Assembly (NCBI GenBank): GCA_016844945.1
Contig: JAERTJ010000085.1
Span: 1 to 64,000, forward strand
Origin: Fidelibacterota bacterium
Lineage (GTDB): Bacteria > Fidelibacterota > UBA8477 > JABMPR01
Direction: 5' to 3'
Length of the DNA: 64,000 nucleotides
This document shows, one piece after another, positions 7,479 to 15,792 of this stretch. Made by a program: the position numbers and the translations under genes. Every line of letters starts with the position of its first letter. Position 1 is the stretch's first letter. Below the pieces are notes generated by a model. That model saw nothing but the letters and a program-made list of their open reading frames with translations. It did no database searches and was not told the origin of the DNA.

Positions 7479-10172
7479 TCAACACCCCAGAGAGGATATT
7501 TTTGAATCCACTTCACTTTGACGAATATCAATATTATCCAAGATATCTTGATCGGTCACCATCTGCTTCATATTCTCCCATTGACCAAATAGTGTGTTTA
7601 ATCTCTCACACTTCTCATCATCACTGAGGTTTTGTGAATAAAATGCTTCTTCGTGGAGGACCTGTTTCTCGTAATAGTTTAGTAGTTCTTTTAAATATTT
7701 ACGATCGGATGGTTTAATCTTGGCTTCATTCTTGAAACCTGTTCGGACGGCATTTTTGGCAGCTTCATAGTCCCTGTCTTTAAGTAATTGTGGGAATGCA
7801 TCGATACAGAAATAGGGGTTGTTTGAATTCTGACAGTTGTTGTCTAGGACATGTTTGGCGTGCTCACCCGATTCATCCGGTCTATCAAGCATATCCTCAC
7901 TCAGATTAAGGTAAAACAGCCGCTCCTGAGCCTGACAGTAATACTTGTCTGTGACGGGGATCGTTTTATAGATCTGAGCAGCTTCTTCGTAACGTTTTGC
8001 TGTCTCGGCACCTCGGGCTTTCACGATGGGTAACTCACAATCTACAGACAAAGTTTTACTTGGAGTATTCAATGTAACTAGCTCTTCATATTTTCCACCT
8101 GCGCAGTCGCATTCAACCAGGTAGGTCTCGAAAGGAAGTGATTGAGTCATAGTTCCCTTTCCTTTTGCGATGACAACCCTCGTAGATGGATCCAGAACTC
8201 TGATTTCAGGTGATCCCTGGCTGGCTTTAACAGTGAGATCTGTTTTGAAGGTCACTCGAATCTTCTGGTTAATCTCCCATTCCCCTGACATGTATATCAA
8301 CCGATAATCAGTGAGAGTTTTGTACTCGTATTCGAACATGTAGCTGGTATCTGCATAAACTTTGTAGCTGACCTTACCTTTATTGTCACTGGTGGCAAAT
8401 TTTAGTTTACCTGCTGTGAGAGTCGTCTTAACACCTGCTAAATTTTTACCAGATGCATCAGTAAAATGAATGTTTATATAACGTGGCCGCGGTTCCAGCA
8501 TAACATCAATGAGTTGACCATTGCTCTTTATGGTAGCTGTAGCCGACTGCGGCAAATACCGCTTCTGATGATCTTTTAGATTAAAGGTGTAGGTTTTTCC
8601 CATCTGAAGATCAAACAGGGTTTGAAATGGATCGCTTGTGGTATATATCTCACCCTTAACCCCCTTAATCTTTATACTGATATCCGGGATGGGTCTGCCA
8701 GTAAGTTGATCCACCACCTGCATACGGACATTCATGGGTTGCATGACAACTGGCGCTGATACAACATTTTCACCCGCTTTGACCATCACAGAAATTTCTG
8801 TGGCGATAAAACCAGGACGACTAATGGCGATTGTGGTCAATTTTCCCCGATTTTTTGCTGTCAGCGAAACAAGACCTTTTGAATTACTCTTACCCTTCCT
8901 TCCATCTGAAGATTTCGCATTAACACCTTTGATGGGGGTTCCATTTAAATCGACAACAGTAAATGATATTTTATCTTGTACTCTCAAGCGAACAGAATAG
9001 TTGTACTCTTTGGTAATCGCGTCAAATGTTCCAGGTTTCAAATCCTCTATGGGAGACATCAACCCTTTGGACACAGCAGGTGAAAAAGTGCTACCAACGG
9101 GAGGGTTCGTGACAAGGATGCTCCCTATCCCCTTATCAGTTTTTGTTTTAAGATCTCCAAAACCCAGGTCGATATTCGCTTTGTCCACCTTATTCCCAAG
9201 TTCATCGATAACATCAAACTTGAATTTGTATTGACCGATATAATGGGGCTTTAGCGTATAGCGTTTCTCAATATTGCGAACCTCACCGGGGGTCACAGCC
9301 AGGTTTGTTGAAAAAGTAATGCCCATATCATCATTATTTGTTCCTGCTGACAGGGGGATGGTTCTTTTTGATGAAATCTTCATTTTTGGGATGATCAATG
9401 TAGACTTATCTCCAAACTCATAGCGCTTACCGCCAACATCAACCCATGCACCCGCTGTAAAAGGTTGAAGGGTGAAGGAGAGTTTTAAATCAGAATCTGT
9501 TTTTACAAAAAAGAGCATGTGTGTGGTGTCTATGGGTATGAACTCACGACCGTTATAGTCAAGATAGAAGTCATCAGGTGATTTTGCGTTGGCAAGCTTG
9601 AAAGAAAATTTTAAACTTTTGGTTTCCAGTATGTTGAAAGTATCGATATAGGTATATTCACCCCTTGAATTTGCCTTCACCTGCTCGCCTGTAGAGGATG
9701 TAAGTGTATAACCACCAAAATTTCCTACAAATCTTACCTTGACGGGTATTTTTCTATGATTGTTTACCCAGAAAGCACCCATAGCCAGAGCTGTAACAAG
9801 AATTGCCCAGAAAAAGACCTTCCCTCCGCTAGAGCGTTTCCGCTGTACCGACGGAGGTGTTTCCGTTGCTACAGAATCAGACTCAACATCATCCGTTTCA
9901 GAATCGGAAGCATCTCGATCGTCTTCCACATCTTCAGATTGATCCTCTTCTGAATCCTCTTCAATTGTTTCATCTGTATCATCTGTATCATCTGCCTCAG
10001 GGATCTCAGCAGGTTCATCGCCATTGTCTGCACCCTCGGTTGGTGGATCAGCTTCTATTTTTTTTTCGGGTTTTTCATCTAAAACCTCGTGTGCTTTCTG
10101 AAGGTTGTGCCCACAGCTGGGACAAAATTTGAACTCTTCTGGTGTCTTCGCGCCACATTTATCACAAAACAT
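7479..10172 (-). CDS. Zinc-ribbon membrane protein with extracytoplasmic beta domains
   Basis: A large 897-aa protein of unusual layout. Residues 3-20 form a zinc ribbon (Cys3, Cys6, Cys17, Cys20). Residues about 30-110 are a strongly acidic, low-complexity linker rich in Asp, Glu and Ser. A basic patch (RKRSSGGK) precedes one transmembrane helix at about 119-137, so the ribbon should face the cytoplasm. The long remainder (about 140-730) holds several beta-sandwich repeats of the carboxypeptidase-regulatory/PEGA kind (for example GVNAKSSDGRKGKSNSKGLV). The last 170 residues are helical and Cys-containing, perhaps TPR-like. It probably reads or binds something outside while keeping a cytosolic metal-binding head; the role is unknown. 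Confidence 0.85.
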   Translation of the reverse strand: MFCDKCGAKTPEEFKFCPSCGHNLQKAHEVLDEKPEKKIEADPPTEGADNGDEPAEIPEADDTDDTDETIEEDSEEDQSEDVEDDRDASDSETDDVESDSVATETPPSVQRKRSSGGKVFFWAILVTALAMGAFWVNNHRKIPVKVRFVGNFGGYTLTSSTGEQVKANSRGEYTYIDTFNILETKSLKFSFKLANAKSPDDFYLDYNGREFIPIDTTHMLFFVKTDSDLKLSFTLQPFTAGAWVDVGGKRYEFGDKSTLIIPKMKISSKRTIPLSAGTNNDDMGITFSTNLAVTPGEVRNIEKRYTLKPHYIGQYKFKFDVIDELGNKVDKANIDLGFGDLKTKTDKGIGSILVTNPPVGSTFSPAVSKGLMSPIEDLKPGTFDAITKEYNYSVRLRVQDKISFTVVDLNGTPIKGVNAKSSDGRKGKSNSKGLVSLTAKNRGKLTTIAISRPGFIATEISVMVKAGENVVSAPVVMQPMNVRMQVVDQLTGRPIPDISIKIKGVKGEIYTTSDPFQTLFDLQMGKTYTFNLKDHQKRYLPQSATATIKSNGQLIDVMLEPRPRYINIHFTDASGKNLAGVKTTLTAGKLKFATSDNKGKVSYKVYADTSYMFEYEYKTLTDYRLIYMSGEWEINQKIRVTFKTDLTVKASQGSPEIRVLDPSTRVVIAKGKGTMTQSLPFETYLVECDCAGGKYEELVTLNTPSKTLSVDCELPIVKARGAETAKRYEEAAQIYKTIPVTDKYYCQAQERLFYLNLSEDMLDRPDESGEHAKHVLDNNCQNSNNPYFCIDAFPQLLKDRDYEAAKNAVRTGFKNEAKIKPSDRKYLKELLNYYEKQVLHEEAFYSQNLSDDEKCERLNTLFGQWENMKQMVTDQDILDNIDIRQSEVDSKISSLGC

Positions 10173-10451
10173 ACTGACCTATCCATTCATCTTCTTTTGG
10201 TATTTTAATCAACATCAAGTATTGAGTATTTAGTAGTAACCTATTAATCGTTTTCAAAATATGAGATTTATTGCAACTGGATATTGATGGTTGCTTTCGA
10301 ATCAACGTCTTTATCGTGAAATGCACACGTTGCGAGAAGAGCAGCAGTGTTTTCCACAATGACTTTCATTAGATTGCTGGTGCTTTTATTGTGAATCAAT
10401 TCCACCCCTTCCCCGATTCAGATCAGCGCGCCATAAGGCAAATTGACTTAG
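10173..10451. other. Intergenic gap inside the envelope/transport block
   Basis: About 280 bases between two co-directional genes. A 65-codon minus frame overlaps the start of the zinc-ribbon gene, but it has no ribosome site or recognisable sequence and I do not call it. The stretch may hold a promoter for the downstream part of the block; I see no clear consensus. Confidence 0.4.
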
Positions 10452-11198
10452 CTAGCCAATTTTTACTCGTCTGGGTCCTCTTTTTGTTTCAATATTTATT
10501 TCACCCTCGTTGATAATCTCAGGCTCCCACTGCTCTGTTCTCCTCAGCATAATTGAGCGGAGATTATTTTCACTGTTAAGCTTTGGTTCCGGGATATCCT
10601 TGGAGTTGGAATAATAACCCGGCATCTTTGTTATGGTGAGCGTATATTGAAAACTTTTGTTAATCTTGGCGGCTTTTAAAACAAACCGGCCCCTGTCATC
10701 CGTTTCGGCAAAATAATTTCCGGGTACAAGTTCTAACTGAGCCCCTTCAATGGGACGATTATCCTCATCGTCCAGTACAGTGCCTACAAAGGTGGTTTTT
10801 TTTCTTTCCAGACTGATGACCAGCTCATTAAAGCTACTGGCAGTAAAGGATCCTTCATAATAGGTTGTATCGAATTTTGTTCTAGTTTCGGTCTCAGGAA
10901 CCTCGATGGTGAATCCATTTTTAGGCAATCCCTTGAATTGTACACGCCCAGATTGATCTGTGGCAAAACTATAGGTTTCATCATCCCGCTGAAAAGATTG
11001 ACCATCAACAAGCAGATCAACCTGAATCCCATCGATTTCCAGGTTTGTATCAGCATCTCTAACCTGTACAACCAGGGTTGCCTTTTTATCTACCGTACCA
11101 GAGGGACCAAAACATGAAGTCAGTAATGCAAGTGGAATTATTGCACCTAAAATTATTTTGAGTAGTCTTTCGCCCTTTAATAATCCTGTTACATCCAT
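10452..11198 (-). CDS. Lipoprotein with carboxypeptidase-regulatory-like domains
   Basis: A 248-aa lipoprotein: signal peptide ending in the lipobox LLTSC (Cys about 29). Two beta-sandwich modules of the carboxypeptidase regulatory-like type follow: about 40-130, with ATDQSGRVQFKGLPKNGF, and about 135-220, with EGAQLEL ... ETDDRGRFVLKA. Such domains are common in surface proteins of FCB bacteria and usually mediate binding or structure rather than catalysis. It is followed by a gap of about 280 bases before the zinc-ribbon gene and starts 10 bases after the FGE-fold lipoprotein stop. Confidence 0.82.
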   Translation of the reverse strand: MDVTGLLKGERLLKIILGAIIPLALLTSCFGPSGTVDKKATLVVQVRDADTNLEIDGIQVDLLVDGQSFQRDDETYSFATDQSGRVQFKGLPKNGFTIEVPETETRTKFDTTYYEGSFTASSFNELVISLERKKTTFVGTVLDDEDNRPIEGAQLELVPGNYFAETDDRGRFVLKAAKINKSFQYTLTITKMPGYYSNSKDIPEPKLNSENNLRSIMLRRTEQWEPEIINEGEINIETKRGPRRVKIG

Positions 11199-11208
11199 AA
11201 AAGTCGCC

Positions 11209-12945
11209 TTATCTAAGTTGTATATTCTTTACTAAATATCGAGAACTATCAGCCGCATTAATCACAGTTCGGAAGCCCCAATACTCCCTCACAGGCTCAC
11301 CATCAAAGGGAGTAGCCGAGTACTCCACATTGAGAAGTGTATCATCAATTGCGCTCCAGAATGATCCACCCACCAGTACATGATCATTAAGATCATCCGT
11401 AGTCACCCATTCCGCCATATTACCGCACATTTGATTTATACCGTAAGGACTGGAGCTGATGGCTGGTGAATTATTATGAACTTCATAGGTGCTATTCTCC
11501 CTATCCGCGCTGAAGAAGTCTATGGGCACCAGTGGTAGATAGGGATGAGAAATTTCAAAGTTATCACCAGAATTTGAATAATTACATATTTCAGGTTCGG
11601 CATAAGTGTATCCAACGAGTGGAAGTCCTGTGCCTTCTCCACTGCCTGTCCCTGCTTTTCTCCATTGAGCTAGTGTGGGCAATGATCGACTTTCAGGCAG
11701 GCTCATCAACATGGATTGATCAATTGCTATCGCGGGGATTAGTTTCTGAGTGTACTCAGTTAAAAGTTGAGCATAAGAGGTTTGAATGGCATCCAGCAGA
11801 TGACTCGTATTTACATCAACCATCCAACCAATTGCCTTTGCATAACTCGCTTCATATATATCCATATAGAAACCATTTATTGCTGCCTCTTCATCATCCG
11901 GGATGAAGGACATATCAGATAGCTCCCCTGGGATATCTATGCCGATTGCCAGGGTATCTTCAAATTCTTTGGACCATATAGATGATAATCCCTGAATTGT
12001 GATGTAGTCAAGCTGGTCCTTTGACCAATCTAGAATAGCAATTGAATCCTTGCCGATTATATCGACTGTCTTGGATAAAGTATCAACAATCCCATCATCT
12101 ATTCTAATCGTATATGATGTAGGCAGATCCCAGTTGAGCCTCACACTATCCATCCCTGTTATTGGTAACATACCAGCAATTAAATTTGGAGTTAGGTGAA
12201 GATTCATCCCCCCAGCACCCAGGAATCGGGCCATACCATTCATAGATGGTGGTAGAATTTCAAACCACCCTCCCAAGTCTTCAGAAAGATGATTCCCACC
12301 CACCAACTTCAAGCTATAGTTAAAGTTATCAGGCCAGTTAAATCCACTGACATAGATTCGGATCGTATCCATGTCAGGAGTATACTCATCAATATCCGCG
12401 GAGATTCGCTGTACTGTTTGTTGAAACTGTAAGGCAGTCACTAAATATTTATCAGAATTGTCAGGGATAACGATAATTTCGAAGCTGTTTGAATCATCGT
12501 CAGATTCAGCAGAAAACTCACAAACCGGTTTCACAAATTTATAGTCTATAGTTACTGTATCTATACCCCTAGATATTCCAGCAACATTTTTTGCATAAGA
12601 GATATACGAAATACGTTGCTCCCATTCTGCCAGAGTATCTAATTGAGTCAGTATTGAATCACCATTTGAGGGTATCCGGATCTCGCGCTCTTGCCACACA
12701 AGTGCATCACCTGCTCTTATATGGGGGCGTACAATCCATTCTTCTATCCCTGCTTCACTACCAAAAATCGATAATTGAATGCCGCCAGGTCTTTTATCAA
12801 GAACAAGTTTATTAATATCTGAAGTTGATGTTGATACATACTCAGATGAACCCGGATGATTCGGATTAATCAATTCAGGCTCACTGCAATAGAAAATGAG
12901 AAATGAAAATAGAAGAATTCCTAAGAATTTAAAACGTATAGCCAA
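11209..12945 (-). CDS. Lipoprotein with a formylglycine-generating-enzyme (SUMF1/FGE-sulfatase) fold, probably non-catalytic
   Basis: A 578-aa lipoprotein (hydrophobic start, lipobox LIFYC, Cys about 20). The N-terminal half (about 50-340) is beta-rich, with Ig-like spacing. The C-terminal half is an FGE-sulfatase domain: INGFYMDIYEASYA, LPTLAQWRKAG, the NQMCGNMAEWV core motif, LVGGSFW and WGFRTV near the end. In true formylglycine-generating enzymes the Cys pair and the Arg-rich segment lie between GGSW and GFR. Here that segment has no Cys, so sulfatase activation is unlikely and a binding role is more probable. It overlaps the CsgG/PEGA gene upstream by 17 bases. Confidence 0.85.
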   Translation of the reverse strand: MAIRFKFLGILLFSFLIFYCSEPELINPNHPGSSEYVSTSTSDINKLVLDKRPGGIQLSIFGSEAGIEEWIVRPHIRAGDALVWQEREIRIPSNGDSILTQLDTLAEWEQRISYISYAKNVAGISRGIDTVTIDYKFVKPVCEFSAESDDDSNSFEIIVIPDNSDKYLVTALQFQQTVQRISADIDEYTPDMDTIRIYVSGFNWPDNFNYSLKLVGGNHLSEDLGGWFEILPPSMNGMARFLGAGGMNLHLTPNLIAGMLPITGMDSVRLNWDLPTSYTIRIDDGIVDTLSKTVDIIGKDSIAILDWSKDQLDYITIQGLSSIWSKEFEDTLAIGIDIPGELSDMSFIPDDEEAAINGFYMDIYEASYAKAIGWMVDVNTSHLLDAIQTSYAQLLTEYTQKLIPAIAIDQSMLMSLPESRSLPTLAQWRKAGTGSGEGTGLPLVGYTYAEPEICNYSNSGDNFEISHPYLPLVPIDFFSADRENSTYEVHNNSPAISSSPYGINQMCGNMAEWVTTDDLNDHVLVGGSFWSAIDDTLLNVEYSATPFDGEPVREYWGFRTVINAADSSRYLVKNIQLR

Positions 12946-14287
12946 GCTTTACTCCATTTCCACTAAATCCCAAGCTTAGATTTTTACCAGAACCAGCCCC
13001 TGCCAAAACCCATGTATCATATTCTGACCAAATCCAAATGGATGCCGCACCAATAAATCCGGTATATTGCATGATATCCCAGAGCTGTTTTCTTGAATGG
13101 GCACGCAAGGCTTCATCTTTCGCAGAATCATATGCTGCTTTATTGCTTGATGACATTTCCAGGTATTTCTGCTCTAAATTTGAGAAGTTAGTACTCTCTG
13201 TTCCGTATTGCAGATGACTCCAAACCCCCAAAGAAGTAGCAGCAACGAACGCAGTTCCGGTCATCCAGCCTTTGGACTTATACCCAAGTGTATATTGGCC
13301 GAGCCCTGGTAATAGTGAAGACCTCAACATCGCTCGCATCATTGGTGGACGTTGAAGGTTTATTGTGGTTTTGATAAAGTCTTGAGAATCCTTAATCTCT
13401 ATCTTTTGGCTCCACTCGTAGTAGCCTTTTTTACGGACCACTACGTTATATTTCCCCTCAGGGAAACTTTGCACGAACGGAAAACCATTGTGAACCATTT
13501 CACCATCGATGAGAATCTCAACAGATTTGGGTAAGCCACCCAATTTAATATTTGCCTGCCTTTTATTCGGCTCGTAAACAACCTCAGTTCTTTTGCTATT
13601 TATGACACGCTCTATCGTATCTGACCGATATTTTTTCTTGGCAAAGGTGAACTGGTATTTTCCAAAGGGAAGCCGCTCATCATGCTGTCCATTAAAGGTA
13701 ATATCTTTATCGAGTGTACGCCTATCATCGAGGCGATGAATACTCAATTGAACATTGCTTACACCCGCCTTAAATACAACATCAGATTCGAAAAGATCGC
13801 TGATAATTTTATTCACCAAAGACGGAACACCTTGATTCGATAATTCACGGAGAGTAGAGCGCTGTGCAGTTGCGATAGCAACACGCTCAGTCGTTGAAAT
13901 CTTGGTCATCCTGGCACTGAGATGAAAGCCACCTTGCACTCTTCCCATCTCAATAAATAACATATGATCAGCAGACTCCCCTTCCATTTTGAGGCGCACT
14001 TCTGAATCATTTTTATATTCCTTCATCCAATCTTCATACGACATTCTGACTTCACCAAAAAGAGCATCTAGATTTGATCTATCCAGAATTGCAAAATATT
14101 GGTCAGCATTGGTAAGCTCTTCTTCAATCCTGGCTATCGTTGATTTAATGTCGTTTAAGGGGAGGTCAGATTTGCCCTGGATGACAACAACTCTCAATCT
14201 TTCAACTTCTGCTGCGAGGGTAAAGGTACTAAAATTCATCACAATGGACATAATCAGAATTAACGCATTTAAACTGTTTCTATACAT
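12929..14287 (-). CDS. CsgG/LpoB-like envelope protein with PEGA domains and a C-terminal membrane segment
   Basis: A 452-aa exported protein. After a signal peptide (about 1-25, ending LAA) comes a domain of about 160 residues resembling the CsgG/LpoB/TolB-N type, with RLRVVVIQG followed by FAILDRSNLDALFGE and SADHMLFIEMGRVQGGFHLSARM. Then come two PEGA-like beta modules (about 175-300; LPFGKYQFTFAKKKY and FPEGKYNVVVRKKGYYEW). The tail (about 310-452) has SLLPGLGQYTLGYKSKGW and hydrophobic segments, as in the DUF5683-type tail of FCB proteins. LpoB-like proteins stimulate peptidoglycan synthases and CsgG forms secretion pores; neither role is shown here. A stem-loop lies just upstream. Confidence 0.75.
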   Translation of the reverse strand: MYRNSLNALILIMSIVMNFSTFTLAAEVERLRVVVIQGKSDLPLNDIKSTIARIEEELTNADQYFAILDRSNLDALFGEVRMSYEDWMKEYKNDSEVRLKMEGESADHMLFIEMGRVQGGFHLSARMTKISTTERVAIATAQRSTLRELSNQGVPSLVNKIISDLFESDVVFKAGVSNVQLSIHRLDDRRTLDKDITFNGQHDERLPFGKYQFTFAKKKYRSDTIERVINSKRTEVVYEPNKRQANIKLGGLPKSVEILIDGEMVHNGFPFVQSFPEGKYNVVVRKKGYYEWSQKIEIKDSQDFIKTTINLQRPPMMRAMLRSSLLPGLGQYTLGYKSKGWMTGTAFVAATSLGVWSHLQYGTESTNFSNLEQKYLEMSSSNKAAYDSAKDEALRAHSRKQLWDIMQYTGFIGAASIWIWSEYDTWVLAGAGSGKNLSLGFSGNGVKLGYTF

Positions 14288-14359
14288 TTATTCCTTTGCC
14301 CCTAAGATTTTGATAGACATAGTACATTGATGACACATTTTAACAGTTGGCGCAGACCA

Positions 14360-14394
14360 TTTTGGGGTGAATACATGAAATACTCACCCCAAAA
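14360..14394. repeat. Inverted repeat between two envelope genes
   Basis: Two perfect 11-base arms (TTTTGGGGTGA and TCACCCCAAAA) flank a 13-base loop whose ends can pair further with one mismatch. Neither side has a run of T, so it is not a standard intrinsic terminator. It lies between the LPP20-like gene and the CsgG/PEGA gene and may set their relative expression. Confidence 0.6.
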
Positions 14395-14433
14395 GTAGTT
14401 TCCTGCAAGGTTTGTCACCGGATTATATGATAT

Positions 14434-15012
14434 TTATTTTATTGAGGCCTCTAATTCCTCAAAAGCCTGTGATGCTTTAAACTCTGCATACAAAGCTTCT
14501 TCATTTTGAATCAGATTTACCATCGATTTATTCACTTCGCCCTTCTTCAGCCCAACGAGTACGTACGCTGTCCAAGTATCATCCTTTTTCCGATATGGAT
14601 ACTTCTTCAAAACAGTCAATCCACTCATAGTATTATTAGTAACTGTTTTGGAAGTGGATTGATAAAATTCTGTAATCTGAGTATTTTCTGTCATTCCGGC
14701 TTCCTGTGTGAATTGCTTAACCTGACTGCTGACGTGGGCTGAAATACGTTCTGAGATTGTGACTGAGGCGCTTTGTTTAGCCTTGTCAATTGCAATATTC
14801 ATTTTTCTGGAATCCCCACTTCCCGTAGCATAAATAAATGTATCATCTTCTTCAGGCGTATTCGTGAACCATTCCGGCATATCAGACGGACCGCTTGGAT
14901 TCCTACCATCAGGTTCAGATGGCATATCCACTACAGCAGGTGGTGCGCTTGAACAATTGGCAACTAATCCTACAACAAAAATAATGGCAAAGACTACCTT
15001 TAAAACCTTCAT
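14434..15012 (-). CDS. LPP20-family lipoprotein
   Basis: A 192-aa lipoprotein. The frame opens 19 codons earlier, but the ATG at 15012 has an excellent ribosome site (GAGGAG, 6 bases upstream) and leads directly into the signal peptide MKVLKVVFAIIFVVGLVANC, the final Cys being the lipidated one. The mature part follows the LPP20 pattern: a MPEWFTNTPEEDDTFIYATG block (about 45-64), then a helix with AIDKAKQSASVTISERI and a closing TAYVLVGLKKGEVN strand. LPP20 proteins often accompany LpoB/CsgG-like lipoproteins, which fits the next gene. It appears to be the first gene of the minus-strand envelope block. Confidence 0.85.
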   Translation of the reverse strand: MKVLKVVFAIIFVVGLVANCSSAPPAVVDMPSEPDGRNPSGPSDMPEWFTNTPEEDDTFIYATGSGDSRKMNIAIDKAKQSASVTISERISAHVSSQVKQFTQEAGMTENTQITEFYQSTSKTVTNNTMSGLTVLKKYPYRKKDDTWTAYVLVGLKKGEVNKSMVNLIQNEEALYAEFKASQAFEELEASIK

Positions 15013-15511
15013 TAACAGCTCCTCAGCTTTTGATTTAATATTCCACCCCAATAAATCGGTGTTAATCATAGTAGAAACACTTACAAAGAAATCAGAAGTT
15101 TTATATGTAACCTATCTCAAACTATGATCGAACTAATGATTCAATATAATTGCCTCAATAATAAATCCTAATATGTGACCCTATATATCACTTTAGCAGC
15201 TATTCTAAATGCAATATCTAGAGGAAGTTGGGATTTATGTTAAAGACTCGTCCTTGTCCAGTTGACTTACTGTTGAGCTTTGGTTCTTTGGTGCGTGAGA
15301 GCATTTTAACACTGCCGGTGTTTTGCTCACCTCCCGGTTTCATTTCCTAGAATAGAGGTGAATAACGAATTGCCTCGTGCCCTCTGATTAACGATCTTTC
15401 GAATATAATAATGAGCAATCGAGATTATTTATTCAGGTACATTTGGATAATTAATTTAACCCAGCAGCCCCGAGCAATTAGCACCTACAATTTAGGTCCT
15501 ATCGCTCTTCG
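15013..15511. other. Intergenic stretch upstream of the LPP20-like gene
   Basis: About 500 bases without a credible gene. The part next to 15012 is AT-rich and should hold the promoter of the envelope block on the minus strand, but I cannot fix a clear -35/-10 pair. The part above about 15480 contains short hairpins (CCTA...TAGG; CGCTC...GAGCG) that look like the decayed end of the tRNA-derived repeat array. Confidence 0.45.
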
Positions 15512-15527
15512 GCAGAGGAGCGGATTT
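15512..15527 (-). repeat. Degenerate third copy of the tRNA-Met 3' tail
   Basis: On the minus strand this reads AAATCCGCTCCTCTGC, one insertion and one substitution away from the tRNA-Met 3' tail AAATCCGCCCCCTGC. It lies at the expected place, after the second tail, terminator and spacer, so I read it as the oldest unit of a tandem array. Confidence 0.5.
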
Positions 15528-15581
15528 ACTTTCAGTTTCCTTCACTGGCCCTTCGCTTGGGTGGTTCTGCACCACTCCCCA

Positions 15582-15621
15582 CAATCAAAAAAGTCCCCCA
15601 TTTGGGAGACTTTTTTGGTTG
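15582..15621 (-). terminator. Second terminator hairpin of the tRNA-Met array
   Basis: A 19-base stem (CAATCAAAAAAGTCCCCCA pairing with TGGGAGACTTTTTTGGTTG, two G-T type pairs) with an A-run on one side and a T-run on the other, so it can terminate in either direction. It follows the second tRNA tail copy directly on the minus strand, as the first hairpin follows the real tRNA. Its stem sequence differs from the first hairpin although pairing is kept. Confidence 0.75.
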
Positions 15622-15639
15622 TAGCAGGGGGCGGATTTG
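15621..15639 (-). repeat. Exact copy of the tRNA-Met 3' tail
   Basis: GTAGCAGGGGGCGGATTTG here (plus-strand reading) is identical over 19 bases to 15792-15810, the 3' end of the tRNA-Met gene. The two copies lie 171 bases apart in the same orientation. The rest of the tRNA is absent, so it cannot be functional as a tRNA. Confidence 0.9.
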
Positions 15640-15750
15640 GCTGAGTCTTCGCCCTGCGGGCTACGCTCGCCTTCCTACGTCGATTCGTCCTCGACGAATC
15701 AACTCCGGATGAACCGGCGCGTTGCTTGGGCGGTTCATTCACCACCCATA

Positions 15751-15792
15751 CAAAAACAAAAGGCTCCCCGTTCAGGGAGCCTTTTGTTTTTG
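15751..15792 (-). terminator. Terminator of tRNA-Met
   Basis: A perfect 18-base-pair stem (CAAAAACAAAAGGCTCCC and its complement) with a 6-base loop starts right after the tRNA discriminator base. The A/T-rich outer part supplies a T-run in both directions, so it can also stop transcription from the plus side. Confidence 0.88.

Noticed and set aside
9756..10132. Several plus-strand frames opposite the acidic linker of the zinc-ribbon protein
   Set aside because: They are shadows of the repetitive Asp/Glu/Ser coding region and have no features of their own.
10162..10359. Minus-strand frame of 65 codons before the zinc-ribbon gene
   Set aside because: It overlaps the gene start, has no ribosome site, and its composition looks random.
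11532..11906. Plus-strand frame of 124 codons
   Set aside because: It lies fully antisense to the FGE-fold lipoprotein, with no recognisable product.
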